Below are positions 15,386-24,219 of a stretch of DNA of 64,000 bases, in pieces. The stretch's first letter is position 1. Each line of letters opens with the position of its first letter. Source of the stretch: an uncultured Acetatifactor sp. (GTDB lineage: Bacteria; Bacillota; Clostridia; Lachnospirales; Lachnospiraceae); the NCBI GenBank assembly GCA_947627535.1, contig CANQWM010000002.1, positions 105,991-169,990 on the forward strand, in the 5' to 3' direction. A program made the position numbers and the translations under genes. The notes under the pieces are model-generated. The model searched no databases. It saw nothing but the letters and a program-made list of their open reading frames with translations, and was not told the origin of the DNA.

Positions 15386-18313
15386 TTATAATTCGTTCGT
15401 GACGCCTGCGTCCGGCATATCCGCCGTACCCGTGATCAGATCCTCCTCCGCCAGCCCATAATAGTACATGATGATATCTCTGGTGGCCTGCGCGGCATAA
15501 TCCGAAGAATAACCGAAGGGGATCCTTGTGGCGATGGCGATCTCGGGCTGCTCATAAGGCGCATAGCAGACGAAAAGTGCGTGGCTGGGTCGGCTTTTTG
15601 TCTGTTCCGCAGTACCGGTCTTTCCCGCCACATCTACCGGAAAGCCGTTGAAATAGGCTTTTCCCTGCACCGCCTGTCTCATGCCGGCATGAATCGCGTC
15701 CCAGTATTCCTGCGGCAGCTCCACAGTATTTCTCACCTGCGGCTCCGGCTCGGAGATCAGGCTGCCCTGGGAGTCTGTGATCCGGTCAATCAGCGTCAGG
15801 TTATAGCAGGTTCCGCCGTTTGCCACGGTAGCCACATAGCGCGCCAGCGCAGCGGTGGTATAGCTGTGAGTTCCCTGCCCGATGGCGGAACGGACCGGGT
15901 CCATATCGGAGACCGTAGGCGCGGCCTCGGACAGCTCAATACCGGACTTCTCTGTCAGTCCGAAGAGATCCGCGTACTGATACAGGGCGTTCAGGCCCGC
16001 GCTTTCGTCATAGGTGCCTTCTCTGGTCGCCAGCCGGTATCCCACATCATAAAAGAAAAAGTTGCAGGAATCCCGGATCGCGGTGGTCACATTTTCGTTC
16101 CCGTGGCCGTAAATTTTCCAGCAGCGCGGGGAATCGGCAATATTTGTGTACAGTCCCGTACAGTTGATATTGCTTTTCAGGGTGATCACATTTTCCATCA
16201 GCCCGGCCGACGCCGTCACCATCTTAAAGGTGGAACCCGGAGCCATTGCGGACTGGGTTGCATAGTTGAACTGGGGATTTGATTTGTCGGCGTTGAGCTT
16301 TGCATAATATTCCGCATTGATGGAATTTGCCATCATATTGTTGTCGTAGCCCGGATAGGATACCAGCGCCAGCACATCCCCTGTGTTCACGTCCGTGATC
16401 ACCACAGATGCGTTGCAGGGATCCAGCGCCAGCTGAGCCGGTGTGATATCAAGGCTTTGGATCCGGTTCATCATGAACTGGAAGGCGGTGAGCTTCCCGG
16501 CAAACAGGGCGTCCTCCTCTTCCATGGGAATGTCCACAAGCTTCTGCTCGCAGAGGATCTGGCAGACCTGGCGTCCCGTTATCACGTCAGAAAGCAGCAT
16601 GTACTTGTAAATCCGTTTCTGAAAATCCGTATTTTCATCTACCATGCGGATAATATAATTTACGATCTTTGAGTAGATCTCATCGGATTCCGAGTATTTG
16701 TCGTTTAAATCCAGCTTGCTGACGTCGATCCAGTTCCGCGCGATGCAGTTCTTCAGGTATTCGTTCAGGCTGACGACCTCGTCGATGGCCCAGTCGACAT
16801 AAGCTTTGTCCGTTGTATCCACCGCCTCCGTCATGATGATTCCCTGACTGTTGAGCAGGGACACGATCCGGCTCTCATATACCTGGTATTCCTCCGTAAG
16901 CCTGTTGTATGGGGTCATGTCCGTCTGCAGCTCGTCACGCAGCTTTTCATATACTTTTTCCTTGTAGTCCAGGTATGCCTGGTATACCTCCCGTTGCGTC
17001 TCTCCGGCGTCTGCGTCCGCCATCGATTTCAGGTCGATCACGGCGTTGTTGAACATGGCGAAATACACGTCATAGATCGGGATTCTGATATCCGAACTGC
17101 TGGAATTTTCAGAGGCCTTATACTCCTTCGCGTTTATGATCTTGCTGGATACAAGACCGGCAAGCCGCTGTTCCATGATGTTATAGACGGCCTTTGTAAG
17201 TTCGCTGTCAATGGTAAGATATACATCCTTCCCCGCCTTCGGCTCCTGTCTCTCTATGATGGCGTTTACCTTTCCCATTTTGTCGACGATCACGGTCTCA
17301 TGGCCCTTTACGCCCTGCAGTGTCGTCTCAAGGTACGATTCGATCCCGCCTTTTCCCACGACGCTGTTGATGTCATACGGCACACTGTCCGCCGCGCCCT
17401 CTTCCTCCAGCTTTGCGTTCAGCTCCGTCAGCTCCTCCGAGGAGATCTTGCCCGTATATCCCAGGACATGGGCGAAATACTTGCTGTCCACGTATCTGCG
17501 GACAGTGTCCTCCACGATGGTAACGCCCGGAAGGTCCACGGAATTTTCCATGATGACCGCAACCGTCTTTTCGCTGACGTTCGTGGCCACCGTGGTGCCG
17601 ATATATTTCCGGAAGGATGTAAGCTTCATGGCGTAGCGCAGCGTCACAAGCTGCAGCCACTCTTCCTTTGTATAGCCCTCCCCGGCCAGGAACGCACTGT
17701 CGGTATCCTCCGGGTCTTCATACCTTCCCAGGGCAAAGCTTCTGGGACCGCTTAAAAATTCCATCACCTCTGTGGGCGTAGCGGTCCGCTCCTCATCCTT
17801 TAAGTCGTCAATGACGGTATGGCCGTAAACATCCGCGAGAAAACGCAGCTTCGCCGTCCCGTCCACACTGAAGGCAAACCGTCCGTCCTCGTCGATAATA
17901 ATGCGGAAATCCGTAATAATGTTGTCGCCATTCTTTTCTATCATCTTGACCAGACGATAAAGCATATCATTCAGCTGTGCATTTTTTCCGTTCCCGGACT
18001 CGAACACATCCTCCACCTTCACGGAATAGGCAAGCTCGTTATAGGCCAGAATGTTTCCGTTCCGGTCGTAAATATTTCCCCGGGTGCTGGCGATATCCCT
18101 TGTCTTTTCCACCTCCAGGACAAACTTGTCCAGATACTCCTGTCCGTGGACGATCTGGAGCTGGAAACAGCGGTAGATCAATACGCCCCCCAGCAGCGCA
18201 AACAGAACGGAAAAAACAGTAAGCCTGCTGGTCAGAAAACCGATCAGTTTTTCCCTGAACTCATCAAACAAATTTCTGTGCTCTCCTTTTTTCATGTGCC
18301 TCCAGCTTCTCAT
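15386..18313 (-). CDS. mrdA: Penicillin-binding protein 2, class B transpeptidase with a large insertion
   Basis: The 975-residue elongation transpeptidase cross-links peptidoglycan with RodA. One N-terminal membrane segment lies near residues 30-50. The dimerisation region contains 'RGNIYDRNGNILAYNE'. The active site is STFK at 694-697, SCN at 749-751 and KTG at 898-900. Between the dimerisation part and the transpeptidase domain lies an unusually long, largely helical stretch, roughly residues 400-640. Typical PBP2 is 630-700 residues. The start is ambiguous: ATG at 18313 or ATG six codons later (18295), with GGAGG between the two. It overlaps mreD by 50 bp. Confidence 0.92.
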   Translation of the reverse strand: MRSWRHMKKGEHRNLFDEFREKLIGFLTSRLTVFSVLFALLGGVLIYRCFQLQIVHGQEYLDKFVLEVEKTRDIASTRGNIYDRNGNILAYNELAYSVKVEDVFESGNGKNAQLNDMLYRLVKMIEKNGDNIITDFRIIIDEDGRFAFSVDGTAKLRFLADVYGHTVIDDLKDEERTATPTEVMEFLSGPRSFALGRYEDPEDTDSAFLAGEGYTKEEWLQLVTLRYAMKLTSFRKYIGTTVATNVSEKTVAVIMENSVDLPGVTIVEDTVRRYVDSKYFAHVLGYTGKISSEELTELNAKLEEEGAADSVPYDINSVVGKGGIESYLETTLQGVKGHETVIVDKMGKVNAIIERQEPKAGKDVYLTIDSELTKAVYNIMEQRLAGLVSSKIINAKEYKASENSSSSDIRIPIYDVYFAMFNNAVIDLKSMADADAGETQREVYQAYLDYKEKVYEKLRDELQTDMTPYNRLTEEYQVYESRIVSLLNSQGIIMTEAVDTTDKAYVDWAIDEVVSLNEYLKNCIARNWIDVSKLDLNDKYSESDEIYSKIVNYIIRMVDENTDFQKRIYKYMLLSDVITGRQVCQILCEQKLVDIPMEEEDALFAGKLTAFQFMMNRIQSLDITPAQLALDPCNASVVITDVNTGDVLALVSYPGYDNNMMANSINAEYYAKLNADKSNPQFNYATQSAMAPGSTFKMVTASAGLMENVITLKSNINCTGLYTNIADSPRCWKIYGHGNENVTTAIRDSCNFFFYDVGYRLATREGTYDESAGLNALYQYADLFGLTEKSGIELSEAAPTVSDMDPVRSAIGQGTHSYTTAALARYVATVANGGTCYNLTLIDRITDSQGSLISEPEPQVRNTVELPQEYWDAIHAGMRQAVQGKAYFNGFPVDVAGKTGTAEQTKSRPSHALFVCYAPYEQPEIAIATRIPFGYSSDYAAQATRDIIMYYYGLAEEDLITGTADMPDAGVTNEL

Positions 18314-18782
18314 TCACCTTCAGAATCAGCGGGTAGAGAAACAGCGTGGCCACCGTGGTATACAGCGCCTCCGGGAGGATCACGTGTCCGAAATAATATG
18401 TAAACTGCAGTCTGCTCCGCAGCAGAAACATCAGCGTGTAACAGATCAGGCCGTAAGACAGGTCGCTGGTTACGATCAGCGCTATGGGAAGCTTGATATC
18501 CTCGGGATAAAATATCCGGCTGAACTTCCCGTTTAAAAACCCTGTGTACATTAACAGCAGCGCATAAAAGCCAAGGAAATCACCGAAAAAGATATCGCTT
18601 AGAAGCCCGCATACAAATCCGATGACCAGCCCCTCCTTCTCCCCTCTCATAAATCCGAAGGAGGACGTTAAGATAATCATCAAGTTCGGGATGATCCCGG
18701 CAAAGGCAATGCTTCCCAGCACGCTGCTCTGTAAAAGGAAGCAGACCAATATAAAGATGGCAACCGTAAATTTTCGCAGCAT
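18264..18782 (-). CDS. mreD: Rod shape-determining protein MreD
   Basis: The 172-residue integral membrane protein has five or six hydrophobic segments and the MreD pattern of small loops ('GFVCGLLSDIFFGDFLG'). It works with MreC and RodA/PBP2 in lateral wall synthesis. It lies 6 bp after mreC and overlaps the PBP2 gene. Sequence conservation of MreD is low, so the call leans partly on position. Confidence 0.9.
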   Translation of the reverse strand: MLRKFTVAIFILVCFLLQSSVLGSIAFAGIIPNLMIILTSSFGFMRGEKEGLVIGFVCGLLSDIFFGDFLGFYALLLMYTGFLNGKFSRIFYPEDIKLPIALIVTSDLSYGLICYTLMFLLRSRLQFTYYFGHVILPEALYTTVATLFLYPLILKVNEKLEAHEKRRAQKFV

Positions 18783-18788
18783 TTCAGA

Positions 18789-19661
18789 CTATTCCCCGTC
18801 GACGGACTGCTTCAGGTCCGTGATCACCAGGACCTCGCCCAGATGCTCAAAATCCACCGCCGGAGTGATGCGGCCCGATTTCGTCAGGTTGTTGGCATCC
18901 GTCTCAATACTGTTGATATATCCGATCAGAATGTTTGGCAGATATTTATCGCTGATGTTTGAGGTGACCACCTTGTCTCCAACTACAGCCGTGTTCAGGC
19001 TGTCCACAAGCTGACTGAAGGATATGCTGTTCTCCGTCATAAGCTGCAGGTTTCCGGAGACGATCATATTATCCTCGGAAGCGAGGGTCATAGCGCTGAC
19101 ATTGCTGTTGTCCGAGATAATGGAAGTAATTCTGGACCAGTTGGGCCCTGTGGCGGTGATACGCCCCACGAGTCCGCCTCCTGCGATCACATTCATGTCC
19201 ACGGCCAGGCCGTCGTCCTCCCCCTTGTCAATAATAAAGGAGGAATACCAGTTGCCGGTATCCCGGCCTATGATCCGCGCCCCCACCTTGTGGTAGGATT
19301 CGTACTGTTCATCCAGTTCTATCAGCGCCCTGAGCTGGTTCAGTTCATATTTATCCTGCTGCAGAAGGGTGTTTTCCTCCGTCAGCTGCGCAATTTCCTG
19401 CCTGAGCCGCTGGTTTTCCTCCAGAAGGTCCCGGATCTGGACCAGCTCCTCGGAGCGGTTCGCGAGCCAGCCGCCCAGCTTCCCGATTCCCTGCTGGAAA
19501 GGGACGATCACCCTTCCCACCACCGCGTTTAACGGCCGGTTAAACACATCCGTTCCGAATGTAATCAACATCAGGACGGTGCATAGAATTGTCAGGGCCA
19601 GAAGCAGATATTTGCTGGGGATCGTGAATTTCTCCCCTCTTTTTTTAATTACCGGACTCAT
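18789..19661 (-). CDS. mreC: Rod shape-determining protein MreC
   Basis: This 290-residue single-pass protein has a membrane segment at about residues 17-37 and a coiled coil from about 70 to 112 ('LLEENQRLRQEIAQLTEEN'). The extracytoplasmic beta domain follows, with 'ARIIGRDTGNWYSSFIIDKG'. It links MreB filaments to the wall synthases. Its ATG overlaps the mreB stop (ATGA), indicating coupling. Confidence 0.95.
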   Translation of the reverse strand: MSPVIKKRGEKFTIPSKYLLLALTILCTVLMLITFGTDVFNRPLNAVVGRVIVPFQQGIGKLGGWLANRSEELVQIRDLLEENQRLRQEIAQLTEENTLLQQDKYELNQLRALIELDEQYESYHKVGARIIGRDTGNWYSSFIIDKGEDDGLAVDMNVIAGGGLVGRITATGPNWSRITSIISDNSNVSAMTLASEDNMIVSGNLQLMTENSISFSQLVDSLNTAVVGDKVVTSNISDKYLPNILIGYINSIETDANNLTKSGRITPAVDFEHLGEVLVITDLKQSVDGE

Positions 19662-20668
19662 TTACTCATCCCTTCAATGGCATAGGCAACGGACTTATAA
19701 TTATCGTCCTTGATGATCTTGGCCAGGCCGGTTACCACACTGACCATGGGGTCTTCCGCCAGGTTGATCTTCAGTCCGGTCCCCACCTCCAGCCGCTCCG
19801 CCAGATGGCTGATCTGGGAGGCGCCGCCGGTGAGATAAATGCCATGGCGGTAGATATCGGCCGCAAGCTCCGGCGGTGTGCGCTCCAAAATAACCTTTAC
19901 ATTATCCACGATGGCATGGAAGTGCTCTTCCAAGCATTCCACCACAAGCTTTGTGGGAATCTCGCGCTCAACGGGAAGGCCGGTTACGATATCCCTGCCG
20001 TATACGACGGCGCCCTTCCCCTCCCGCTCAAGGTCGTTTATAGATGTCTTTACAGTCTCGGCGGTCTTTCCGCCGATGATCAGGCTGAATTCCTTTCTCA
20101 CCGCCGCCCGGATCGCTTCGTCAAATTTCAGGCCGCCCGTCTTGATCAGACGGCTCAACACAATGCCGCCCAGGGACAGGATGGAAATCTCCGTCGTCTC
20201 ATATCCCACATTCACTACCAGAACGCCCTGGGAATTTTTTACATCAATGTCAAGGCCAAGCCCGTCAGCCACCGCCTTCTCCACCACCATGATCTTTTTC
20301 GCCTTTACGCCGGCATCCCGGATCAGGTCATAAAAGGCCCTCTTCTCCACTTCCGTCACATCCGTGGGAACCGCGATATAAAAGTCGGCGGGCTTGCTGT
20401 TTCCGCGCTGCAGATCGTTGACAAAATACCGGACCAGCGTCTCCATGTTTTTGATATCGGCTATGACGCCGTTGGAAAGAGGATAAGATATATGAATATT
20501 CCCGGGCGCCTTCTCATACATTTCAAAAGCGGAATCACCATAGGCGAACAGCGTATTCTTGTTCTCGATGGCGATCATATTCTTTTCCACCAGAATGTGA
20601 TCGTCGCTCCTTGTGTAGATTTTAATGTTGTTGGTACCCAGATCAATACCAAATGCGTTTGCTGCCAA
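19658..20668 (-). CDS. mreB: Rod shape-determining protein MreB
   Basis: The 336-residue actin-like ATPase has phosphate-1 motif GIDLGTNNIKIY at the N-terminus, connect/phosphate-2 'VLVVNVGYETTEI' and adenosine motif 'IYLTGGASQISHL'. It organises lateral wall synthesis. The start is a TTG at 20668, supported by AAAGGAG about 6 nt upstream and by the N-terminus AANAFGIDLGT expected for the family; no ATG lies at the right place. The order mreB-mreC-mreD-PBP2 is canonical. Whether it is MreB or the paralogue Mbl cannot be settled here. Confidence 0.92.
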   Translation of the reverse strand: MAANAFGIDLGTNNIKIYTRSDDHILVEKNMIAIENKNTLFAYGDSAFEMYEKAPGNIHISYPLSNGVIADIKNMETLVRYFVNDLQRGNSKPADFYIAVPTDVTEVEKRAFYDLIRDAGVKAKKIMVVEKAVADGLGLDIDVKNSQGVLVVNVGYETTEISILSLGGIVLSRLIKTGGLKFDEAIRAAVRKEFSLIIGGKTAETVKTSINDLEREGKGAVVYGRDIVTGLPVEREIPTKLVVECLEEHFHAIVDNVKVILERTPPELAADIYRHGIYLTGGASQISHLAERLEVGTGLKINLAEDPMVSVVTGLAKIIKDDNYKSVAYAIEGMSK

Positions 20669-20744
20669 AGTAAAACTCCTTTCTGACGCGGAGGCTGCCC
20701 CAGGCGCCGCCGGCATGAAATGTGAAACGGTATCCTTCCGCAGC

Positions 20745-21440
20745 CTATCTGCGGAGCCAGGAACTTTCCTTAAAACTAAAATAATTGTTGTCCCCGATGA
20801 CAATATGATCCAGAAGAGGAATATCCATCTTCTCCCCCAGCTCCCTAAGCGCCGTCGTAAGCTCGGTGTCGGCTCTGCTGGGCGTCGGGTCGCCGCTGGG
20901 GTGATTGTGTACCAGCAGGATGTTCACCGCCCTGTACCTTAACGCCTCCAGAAAAATTTCCCGGGGCGAGATCAAAGCCATCCGGACGCTTCCCTGAGAG
21001 AGCCTTCTCTCCGCGAGCATCTGCCCCTTGGCGTCAAGGCACACAAGGACCACGCATTCTGTCATCAGGTGTCTCAGTTTTTCCATGAAATACCCCGCCG
21101 CCTGGCCGGAACTGTAAAAACAGATCCCCCGACTGGCGGTGGCCGCGCTCATGCGCTTTGAGAGTTCCGCTAGACACTTCAGCTTCACGGCCTTTACCTG
21201 ACCGATTCCTTTTACGCTCTTCAGCTCGTCCAGCGTCACGTCATAGAGTCCAAGCAGCCCCTCCCTTGGGTAGCTGGTCAGTCCAAGGACCTGCTCCGCC
21301 AGCTGCAGCGCGCTGCTCTCTCTCGTGCCGGTGCGGATAATAACGGCCAGAAGCTCCGCCTCCGTAAGATTCTCCGGGCCGAACCGGAGAAATCGCTCAT
21401 AGGGCAGCTCCTGCCTGCCGTTTTCCTGTGTTTCCTTCAT
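20745..21440 (-). CDS. radC: RadC-family JAB-domain protein
   Basis: The 231-residue protein has N-terminal helix-hairpin-helix-like motifs ('LKSVKGIGQVKAVKL') and a C-terminal JAMM/MPN-like metal-binding domain with HNHPSGDPTPSRAD. It is traditionally called DNA repair protein RadC, but the biochemical role is not established. ATG at 21440 follows AAGGAG; a TTG 11 codons upstream is possible. It heads the mreB cluster, as in many Firmicutes. Confidence 0.93.
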   Translation of the reverse strand: MKETQENGRQELPYERFLRFGPENLTEAELLAVIIRTGTRESSALQLAEQVLGLTSYPREGLLGLYDVTLDELKSVKGIGQVKAVKLKCLAELSKRMSAATASRGICFYSSGQAAGYFMEKLRHLMTECVVLVCLDAKGQMLAERRLSQGSVRMALISPREIFLEALRYRAVNILLVHNHPSGDPTPSRADTELTTALRELGEKMDIPLLDHIVIGDNNYFSFKESSWLRR

Positions 21441-21484
21441 GCGTCTCCTTCCAACCTTCTCCGACGCAGACAAAAACAGAAAAA

Positions 21485-21724
21485 TTATCTGATGAAACGG
21501 TATACTACCAAAGCGATCACAACGCCGATGACGCTGGCAATGGTGATCTGGATCGTAAGGCCGAACGTCAGCACAAAAAAACCAAGATCCAGCACTACAG
21601 GGGAGCTGAGCCCAAAGGACTGTCCGTAATTTAAAAAGCTTCCCTCAAAGTAAGTGCCGATAAATCTGCCGATCACAAAACCCACCAGAACCAATAATAC
21701 CAATACCCAGTTTATTCTTTTCAA
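21485..21724 (-). CDS. DUF4321 membrane protein
   Basis: A small two-helix membrane protein. The diagnostic region is 'YGQSFGLSSPVVLDLGFFVLTFGL' (shared family pattern) between two hydrophobic segments, which fits DUF4321. I chose the TTG at 21724 (79 residues, LKRINWVL) because AGAGGGA lies just upstream; an ATG at 21745 lacks a ribosome site. Function unknown. Members usually lie beside mreB/radC, as here. Confidence 0.75.
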   Translation of the reverse strand: MKRINWVLVLLVLVGFVIGRFIGTYFEGSFLNYGQSFGLSSPVVLDLGFFVLTFGLTIQITIASVIGVVIALVVYRFIR

Positions 21725-21848
21725 CCCGATCCCTCTCTTTTTCATTGGCAGTTCATACGGGAGCCGTCCGCTGCCCGCGCAGAACAAGTCCCATATGTCC
21801 TTTTATAGTACCACAAAATGGAAAGACTGTACACAAAAATCATAGAAA

Positions 21849-23192
21849 TTATTTTGACGTTTTTCTACAATCGCCCGGAGCTTCCTTTCCGCTCTTCAGA
21901 CACCGCTCCGCGACCAGCCCCCTGTCCACCAGAGACTGCAGTGACCGCAGGATTCCGAATTTTGCGTGCGGCCAGGTAAGTCCGCCCTGGAAGTAAACGG
22001 TGTAGGGCGGTTTCATGGGGCCGTCCGCGGAAAGCTCTATGGAAGAGCCGGAGACAAAGGCGCCGGCCGCCATGATCACCCTGGCGTCATAGCCCGGCAT
22101 GTCCCAGGGCTCCGGGACAACATGGCTGTCCACCGCGGCGCCGGCCTGGATCCCCTGGCAGAAAGCGATGAGCGCCTCCGGACTTCCCAGCGTGACCGCC
22201 TGAATGATATCGTGTCTGCTTTCCACGCTGTCCGGCACCACCCCATATCCCAAAGGCTGATAGAGATTTGCCGCAAAAACCGCTCCCTTTAAGGCCGCTG
22301 CAGTGACTGTCGGCGCAAGGAAAAGACCTTGATAGAAATCCTTCAGTACGCCCAGCGAGGCGCCTACCTCCTTGGCCAGCCCCGGCGAAGTCAGACGGCA
22401 GGCGGCATTCTCCACACATTCTCCTGTGCCGGCGATATAACCGCCGATGGGGGCAAGGCCGCCGCCGGGGTTTTTGATCAGGGAGCCCACCACCATATCG
22501 GCCCCCACATCGCCCGGCTCCCGCTCCTCCACAAATTCTCCGTAGCAGTTGTCCACCATGCAGATCACGTCGGGCTTTATGCCTTTGACAAAGGCGATCA
22601 GCTCACCGATCCGCTCCACGGACAGGGTCGGCCTCGTCTGGTAGCCCTTGGAGCGTTGAATGGTCACGAGCCGGGTCTTCTCTGTAATGCTTTTTCTGAT
22701 TCCTTCATAGTCGAAGCCGCCGTCCGCAAGAAGCTCCACCTGTCTGTAGGTGATCCCGTATTCCGCAAGAGATCCCCGGGACGGACGGATTCCGATGACC
22801 TCCTCCAGGGTGTCGTAAGGCTTTCCCACAGGGGAAAGGAGTTCGTCCCCGGGGCGAAGATTGCTCATCAGGGCCAGGGCCAGGGCATGGGTGCCGCAGG
22901 TGATCTGGGGACGGACGAGCGCGTCCTCGGTATGAAAGACTCTCGCATAGACTTGCTCCAGAGTGTCACGGCCCAAATCATTGTAGCCATAGCCTGTGGT
23001 GCCCAGAAGACACGCCTCGCTCACCCTGCACTCCTGCATGGCATGGATTACCTTGAGCTGGTTATATTCCGCGGTGCGGTCAATTTGTTGGAAACGTTCT
23101 TCCAGCGTTTCCAGGATTTTCATGCCGTATTCGTAAACAGGCGCCGTAATGCCAAGGGCCTCATATTGCCTGCGCAAAGTGTTGTCACACAT
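21849..23192 (-). CDS. Methionine gamma-lyase family (YnbB/aluminium resistance-type) PLP protein
   Basis: The 447-residue protein belongs to the PLP-dependent Met_gamma_lyase family (PF06838-type). Landmarks are 'GTTGYGYNDLGRDTLE', 'CGTHALALAL', 'MVDNCYGEFVE' and 'GSLIKNPGGGLAPIGGY', where the Lys is the likely PLP ligand. The 'aluminium resistance' name is historical; the reaction is not proved for most members. It follows miaA by 37 bp, an order frequent in Clostridia. Confidence 0.88.
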   Translation of the reverse strand: MCDNTLRRQYEALGITAPVYEYGMKILETLEERFQQIDRTAEYNQLKVIHAMQECRVSEACLLGTTGYGYNDLGRDTLEQVYARVFHTEDALVRPQITCGTHALALALMSNLRPGDELLSPVGKPYDTLEEVIGIRPSRGSLAEYGITYRQVELLADGGFDYEGIRKSITEKTRLVTIQRSKGYQTRPTLSVERIGELIAFVKGIKPDVICMVDNCYGEFVEEREPGDVGADMVVGSLIKNPGGGLAPIGGYIAGTGECVENAACRLTSPGLAKEVGASLGVLKDFYQGLFLAPTVTAAALKGAVFAANLYQPLGYGVVPDSVESRHDIIQAVTLGSPEALIAFCQGIQAGAAVDSHVVPEPWDMPGYDARVIMAAGAFVSGSSIELSADGPMKPPYTVYFQGGLTWPHAKFGILRSLQSLVDRGLVAERCLKSGKEAPGDCRKTSK

Positions 23193-23229
23193 AGTTTCCT
23201 GAAGTTCCTTTCCTTTTCAGTTGTTCCGC

Positions 23230-24189
23230 TCACAGGATTCCCCTCTCCCGCAGCTTTTGAAGCAGATATTCCAATATCCTGTCTTCCTCATATCCGAATG
23301 CGTCCTGGTCGACCCAGATCACGTCCTCTTCCCTGCGAAACCATGTCAGCTGCCGTTTCGCGTAATGTCTGGTATTTTGTTTGATCGCCGCCACAGCCGC
23401 CTCGCGGGAAATTTCCCCGTCCATCCAGGACAGCAGTTCCCTGTAGCCAAGCCCCTGCATGGAAACCATGTCTCTGGTGCAGCCCATGTCGCGCAGTCGT
23501 TTCACTTCCTCTGCAAGGCCCTGCGCGATCATTTCATCCACCCGCTCGTCGATCCGTCTGTAAAGTCTCTCCCGCTTATCGTTCAGCACAAAATAACAGG
23601 ACCGGTAGGCGCTGCCCTTTTCCCGCTCCCGTTTATTGTGCGCAGAGATGGGCGTTCCCGTCAGATGCTGATATTCCAGCGCCCGGATGACACGCTTCCT
23701 GTTGTTGGGATGGATCGCCGCGGCGGAATCCGGGTCAACCTGTTCCAGCAGCCTGTGCAGATATTCCGCGCCCCGCTCCTTCGCGGCTTCCTCCAGCTGG
23801 CGGCGGTACGCCGTGTCCTCTTCGTTTTCCGTAAAGTCGATATCCTTTAACAGCGCCTGGATATAAAATCCGGTGCCCCCCGCCACAACAGGAATATGTC
23901 CCCGCTCATAAATTCCGGCCAGACATTCCCTGCTCTTTTGCTGGAACAACACCACGTTAAAGGGTTCCCAGGGCTCCAGGATATCTATCATATGATGGGG
24001 GACGCCCTTCATCTGCTTTGGGGTAATCTTTGCGGAACCGATGTCCATATGGCGGTAGACCTGCATGGAATCCGCGGAGAGGATCTCTCCGTTTACCGCC
24101 TTTGCCAGCGCGACGGAAAGCTTTGTCTTTCCTACCGCGGTAGGGCCGGTCAGGATAATCATAGGCTTTTTCATCGTACCAAACTCCAA
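23230..24189 (-). CDS. miaA: tRNA dimethylallyltransferase
   Basis: The 319-residue enzyme adds a dimethylallyl group to A37 of tRNAs reading UNN codons. The P-loop GPTAVGKT lies near residue 12, followed by 'SADSMQVYRHMDIGSAK', 'HHMIDILEPWE' and 'GGTGFYIQALL'. A later 'QGLGYRELLSW' is also typical. MiaB, encoded at 31442-32887, acts on the same base in the next step. It lies about 30 bp downstream of mutL. Confidence 0.95.
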   Translation of the reverse strand: MEFGTMKKPMIILTGPTAVGKTKLSVALAKAVNGEILSADSMQVYRHMDIGSAKITPKQMKGVPHHMIDILEPWEPFNVVLFQQKSRECLAGIYERGHIPVVAGGTGFYIQALLKDIDFTENEEDTAYRRQLEEAAKERGAEYLHRLLEQVDPDSAAAIHPNNRKRVIRALEYQHLTGTPISAHNKREREKGSAYRSCYFVLNDKRERLYRRIDERVDEMIAQGLAEEVKRLRDMGCTRDMVSMQGLGYRELLSWMDGEISREAAVAAIKQNTRHYAKRQLTWFRREEDVIWVDQDAFGYEEDRILEYLLQKLRERGIL

Positions 24190-24219
24190 TCGGATACCTT
24201 CCTTCTCCGTTTACGGTCT

